In this document: piece after piece, positions 5,971 to 8,723 of the stretch
How positions within the stretch are numbered: position 1 is the first letter of the stretch
Layout of the letters: every line of letters begins with the position of its first letter
Source: Comamonadaceae bacterium
GTDB lineage: Bacteria > Pseudomonadota > Gammaproteobacteria > Burkholderiales > Burkholderiaceae_C
NCBI GenBank assembly: GCA_947469815.1
Contig: CANIRI010000081.1
Span: 1-8,723, forward strand
DNA: 8,723 nucleotides
Direction: 5' to 3'
Translations under genes and position numbers: made by a program
Notes under the pieces: generated by a model
What the model was told of the DNA's origin: nothing
The model's database searches: none
The model's input: only the letters and a program-made list of their open reading frames with translations

Positions 5971-6749
5971 GCGCCATCCTCGAAGTCAAAGGCGCGACCA
6001 AACGCTACGGCGGTCTGGTGGCGGTGAACAAGGTCAGCTTCTCGGTCAAGCAAGGCGAAATCCTCTCGGTCATCGGCCCCAACGGCGCGGGCAAGTCCAC
6101 GCTGTTCAAGCTGATCGCCTCTTTTGTGCAAACCAGCGCAGGCGAGGTCTTGTTCCGGGGCGAGCGCATCAGCGATCTGGCCCCGCATGTCGTGGCCCGC
6201 AAAGGCGTGGTGCGCACCTTCCAGGAAACCACGATTTTCCGGTCCATGACGGTACGGGAAAACATCATCGTCTCGCACCACTTGCGCTCGCGCGCATCGC
6301 TGCTGGGCTTCTTTCTAGGCACCAAACTAGCGGCCGCTGACGAAGCCTTGTTCGCCCAGTCGGCCGATGACATCATTGAATTTTTGGGCCTGCACACCAT
6401 CCGCGATGAGCTGGCCTCTAACCTGCCGCAAGGCCATTTGCGCGCGCTGGGCATGGCCATCGGCTTGGCTACGCAACCGACCGTGTTGCTGCTGGACGAG
6501 CCCTTTGCCGGCATGAACCACGACGAGACCATGCACATGGTGCAACTGGTGCGCAAGTTGCGCGAAGAGCGCGGCGTCACCGTGATGCTGGTGGAGCACG
6601 ATATGCCGGCGGTGATGAAAATTTCGGACCGTATCGTGGTGCTCAACTTCGGTGAAAAAATCGCCGAGGGCACGCCCGCTGAAATCCAAAACAACCCCCA
6701 AGTCATCGAAGCCTATCTGGGCGCCGAAGACGCTGCCATCGGGATGTAG
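5967..6749 (+). CDS. livG: ABC transporter ATP-binding protein, LivG type
   Basis: A 260-residue cytoplasmic ATPase that powers uptake together with the next gene product. It has Walker A GPNGAGKST (37-45), Q-loop TFQ (Q86), Walker B VLLLDEP (173-179), D-loop AGMN, the switch histidine in VEHDM (H211) and the LivG-typical C-terminal end VIEAYLGAED (247-255). The insertion between Q-loop and signature (about 104-132, containing RSRASLLGFFLGTK) is usual for LivG. The signature motif reads LPQGHLR (153-159) instead of LSGGQ: only the leucine and the second glycine of the canonical form remain. LivG proteins do vary here (L-P-Y-G-x-Q-R types), so this need not mean loss of activity. The gene overlaps the permease gene in ATGA and has a strong AAGGAGG. 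Confidence 0.95.
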   Translation: MSAILEVKGATKRYGGLVAVNKVSFSVKQGEILSVIGPNGAGKSTLFKLIASFVQTSAGEVLFRGERISDLAPHVVARKGVVRTFQETTIFRSMTVRENIIVSHHLRSRASLLGFFLGTKLAAADEALFAQSADDIIEFLGLHTIRDELASNLPQGHLRALGMAIGLATQPTVLLLDEPFAGMNHDETMHMVQLVRKLREERGVTVMLVEHDMPAVMKISDRIVVLNFGEKIAEGTPAEIQNNPQVIEAYLGAEDAAIGM

Positions 6750-6752
6750 GCC

Positions 6753-7475
6753 ATGACAGCGATGCTCCGCTTCGACAATGTCGAGCTCTATTACGACCAG
6801 ATTTATGCGCTCAAAGGCGTGTCCATCACGCTCGAAGAGGGCGAAACCGTGGCGCTGATTGGTGCTAACGGTGCGGGCAAGTCATCCATCCTGCGCGCCA
6901 TCACCGGGCTGGCAAAGCTGCACGCCGGCGAGATCTATTTCATGGGCGAGCGCCTGGACGGCACGCCCACCGCCGAGATCGTGCGCAAGGGCATTTCCAT
7001 GGTGCCCGAAGGACGCCGGGTATTCCCCTTCATGTCGGTCAAAGACAACCTGTTGATGGGCGCATTCACCCGCGACGACAAAGCCGGTATTGCGCGTACG
7101 CTGGACAGCGTGTTGGAACGCTTTCCGCGCTTGCGGGAACGTTTTTCGCAGCAGGCCAGCACCCTCTCCGGTGGCGAGCAACAGATGATGGTCATAGGCC
7201 GCGCGCTCATGGCCAAGCCGCGCATGCTGCTGCTCGATGAGCCCAGCCTGGGCATTGCGCCCAAACTGGTGCAGGACATTGCCCGCGCCATCGTGGCCAT
7301 CTCGCGTGATGAGAAAGTCAGCGTGTTGCTGGTCGAGCAAAACAGCCGCATGGCGCTATCCATCTCCAACCGCACCTACGCGCTGTCAACCGGCAAAGTC
7401 GTGTTGAGCGGCGAATCCAAGGCCCTGATGGGCGATGAACGAATCAAAGCCGCCTACCTGGGCGGGGAAGTCTGA
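6753..7475 (+). CDS. livF: ABC transporter ATP-binding protein, LivF type
   Basis: A 240-residue ATPase forming the heterodimer with the LivG-type subunit. Motifs are Walker A GANGAGKSS (37-45), the LivF-typical SMVPEGRRVFPFMSVKDNL (82-100), an intact signature LSGGEQQMM (138-146) and Walker B LLLDEPSLGIAP (159-170). VLLVEQN (191-197) carries glutamine at the switch-histidine position, which is a normal LivF trait. It begins 3 nt after the previous stop. An in-frame ATG three codons later (6762) is a possible alternative start, with the weak TAGG at 6747-6750 better spaced for it. The C-terminus (IKAAYLGGEV) is typical. Function is secure as a family assignment, substrate unknown. Confidence 0.95.
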   Translation: MTAMLRFDNVELYYDQIYALKGVSITLEEGETVALIGANGAGKSSILRAITGLAKLHAGEIYFMGERLDGTPTAEIVRKGISMVPEGRRVFPFMSVKDNLLMGAFTRDDKAGIARTLDSVLERFPRLRERFSQQASTLSGGEQQMMVIGRALMAKPRMLLLDEPSLGIAPKLVQDIARAIVAISRDEKVSVLLVEQNSRMALSISNRTYALSTGKVVLSGESKALMGDERIKAAYLGGEV

Positions 7476-7481
7476 AACACC

Positions 7482-8204
7482 ATGCGCATTCTGGTCGTCA
7501 ACCCCAACACCACGGCCAGCATGACGGCCAAAATCGCCGCTGCAGCCCAACGCGTGGCTGCGCCCGGCACCACCATCGTCGCGCTGACATCGCCGCACGG
7601 ACCGGCTTCCATTGAAGGCTATTACGACGAGGCCATGAGCCTGGCCGGCTTGTTGCAAGCGGTGCGCGAGGCCAAGGACTTTGATGCCGTCATCATTGCC
7701 TGCTTTGACGACACCGGGTTGGACGCGCTGCGCTGCCTGACCGACAAGCCGGTCCTCGGGATTGGCGAAGCGGGCTACCGCATGGCGTCCATGCTGTGCA
7801 ACAAATTCTCGGTGGTGACCACGCTGGGTCGCTCAGTCCCGGCCCTGGAACACAACCTGATGCGCTACGGCCTGGACCGCCAATGCCAGCGCGTGCGCTC
7901 TTCCGAGGTGCCGGTGCTGGAACTGGAACACGCTAAGCCCGAGGCCCTGAAAAAAATCGAAGACGAAATAGCACTGGCGCTGGAACACGACCGGGCGGAG
8001 GCCATCGTGCTGGGCTGCGCCGGTATGGCCGACCTGGCCCAGTCCCTGTCCCAGCGTTTTGGCGTACCCGTGCTCGACGGCCTGGCCTGCGCCGTTGGTT
8101 TGTGCGAGAGCATGGTGCGCCTGGGCCTGAGAACGTCCCGCCACGGGGGCTACGCGCCGCCTCCGGCGTCCAAACGGGAACCCGCCCGCCCTGAACGGAA
8201 TTAA
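7482..8204 (+). CDS. Asp/Glu/hydantoin racemase family protein
   Basis: A 240-residue cytoplasmic enzyme of the cofactor-independent racemase superfamily. It opens with MRILVVNPNTTASMT, a family hallmark. It carries both expected catalytic cysteines: C74 in ACFDDTGLDA and C179 in VLGCAGMADL. The intervening LGIGEAGYRMAS and KFSVVTTLGRS also match hydantoin and allantoin racemases. Those enzymes interconvert the enantiomers of 5-substituted hydantoins or of allantoin by two-base proton transfer at the chiral carbon. The gene begins 6 nt after the transporter ATPase stop, with GGGGAAG just upstream, so it is the last gene of the operon and probably acts on what the importer brings in or on a close product. 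Aspartate or glutamate racemase activity is less likely given the motif match. Its stop overlaps that of the convergent gene. Family is secure and the exact substrate is inferred. Confidence 0.87.
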   Translation: MRILVVNPNTTASMTAKIAAAAQRVAAPGTTIVALTSPHGPASIEGYYDEAMSLAGLLQAVREAKDFDAVIIACFDDTGLDALRCLTDKPVLGIGEAGYRMASMLCNKFSVVTTLGRSVPALEHNLMRYGLDRQCQRVRSSEVPVLELEHAKPEALKKIEDEIALALEHDRAEAIVLGCAGMADLAQSLSQRFGVPVLDGLACAVGLCESMVRLGLRTSRHGGYAPPPASKREPARPERN

Positions 8205-8723
8205 CGCAAGGCCTCGGCCAGCAGTCGCACACCGGCGTCAATCCGGTCTACAGCAATCGAGGAATAGCCAATGCGCATGCGGTTACAGGCCCGTTGCGCA
8301 TCCGCATAAAACACAGCGCCCGGCTCGATCACCACGCCGCGTGCCAGCAAGCGCGCGGCCAGTGCGTCCGTATCCAGGCCCTGCGGACCCTGCACCCACA
8401 GCGCCGAGCCGCCCAGCGTGGGCATGGGCTGCAAGGAAGGCGCGTGCTGCGCCAGCGCGGCAATCAGCACCCGCGAGCGTTCTTTGTACGCCGCATTGAG
8501 CCGGCGCACATAAGCGTCATGGAAGCCATGGGCGATAAAGCTGGCTGCGGCCTGCTGGTTGTTGGTGGAGACATGGCGGGTCATCAGGCGACGCATGGCG
8601 CGCAGTTCGCGCACTAAAGGCGCTGGTGCCACCAGATACCCCAGGCGCAAACCGTGGGCCAGGGTTTTCGACAAGCTGCCCAGATACAGCACGCGCCCAT
8701 CGGCATCCAAGCTCTTGAGTGCA
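8201..8723 (-). CDS. PLP-dependent MocR/aminotransferase-type protein, C-terminal part (partial)
   Basis: The last 173 residues of a fold-type I PLP protein; the 5' part lies beyond the right edge. The PLP-binding lysine is in GSLSKTLAHGLRLGYLVAP (K19 of the visible part), followed by RLMTRHVSTNNQQAAASFIAHG and the C-terminal domain. That domain contains LGGSALWVQGP, LARGVVIEPGAVFY and the substrate-carboxylate arginine region NRMRIGYSS. The pattern resembles the aminotransferase domain of MocR regulators (PdxR, GabR, TauR types, with an N-terminal GntR winged helix), but a stand-alone class I/II aminotransferase cannot be excluded because the N-terminus is missing. The internal TTG at 8710 is not a start: the frame continues upstream to the edge (ALKS precedes it). 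The gene converges on the racemase gene, both stops sharing TTAA at 8201-8204, with no terminator between. Confidence 0.85.
   Translation of the reverse strand, partial: ALKSLDADGRVLYLGSLSKTLAHGLRLGYLVAPAPLVRELRAMRRLMTRHVSTNNQQAAASFIAHGFHDAYVRRLNAAYKERSRVLIAALAQHAPSLQPMPTLGGSALWVQGPQGLDTDALAARLLARGVVIEPGAVFYADAQRACNRMRIGYSSIAVDRIDAGVRLLAEALR

Overview
The window looks like a stretch of chromosome from a GC-rich betaproteobacterium, most likely Burkholderiales/Comamonadaceae (Rhodoferax- or Polaromonas-like). That placement is an inference from codon use, protein flavour and gene content. The DNA is almost fully coding. I see no tRNA, rRNA, insertion sequence, CRISPR array or prophage gene.

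The layout is two divergent gene sets sharing one control region at about 2568-2851. Leftward (minus strand) run a GntR/FCD-type regulator, a DIM6/NTAB-type flavin reductase, an AcuI/YhdH-type NADPH-dependent acryloyl-CoA reductase homologue, and the N-terminus of a membrane-anchored alpha/beta hydrolase cut by the window edge. Gaps between them are only 25-46 nt, which suggests one operon. Rightward (plus strand) runs a complete high-affinity ABC importer of the branched-chain amino acid (Liv) type: periplasmic binding protein, two permeases and two ATPases. It is followed 6 nt later by an Asp/Glu/hydantoin racemase-family enzyme. The last feature is the C-terminal part of a PLP-dependent MocR/aminotransferase-type protein on the minus strand, converging on the racemase gene with overlapping stop codons.

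The most informative non-coding signal is a pair of GntR-like operator palindromes in the divergent region. TTGTTAACAA (2746-2755) sits between the -35 and -10 of a predicted promoter for the transporter operon. TTGTTAACGA (2635-2644) lies on the regulator's side and overlaps a weak predicted -10. Both fit the TNGTNNACNA pattern associated with FadR/VanR-type regulators. The simplest model is that the GntR protein controls both arms in response to the imported compound or a product of it.

The racemase with conserved paired cysteines suggests that the transporter imports a chiral cyclic ureide or related compound (hydantoin or allantoin type). No hydantoinase, carbamoylase or amidase is visible in the window, so the substrate stays open. 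A 14-bp stem-loop between the binding-protein gene and the first permease gene probably sets differential expression within the operon. No completely new system is evident. The cluster's interest lies in its unassigned substrate and in the unusual pairing of flavin reductase, acryloyl-CoA reductase, hydrolase and racemase under one putative regulator.
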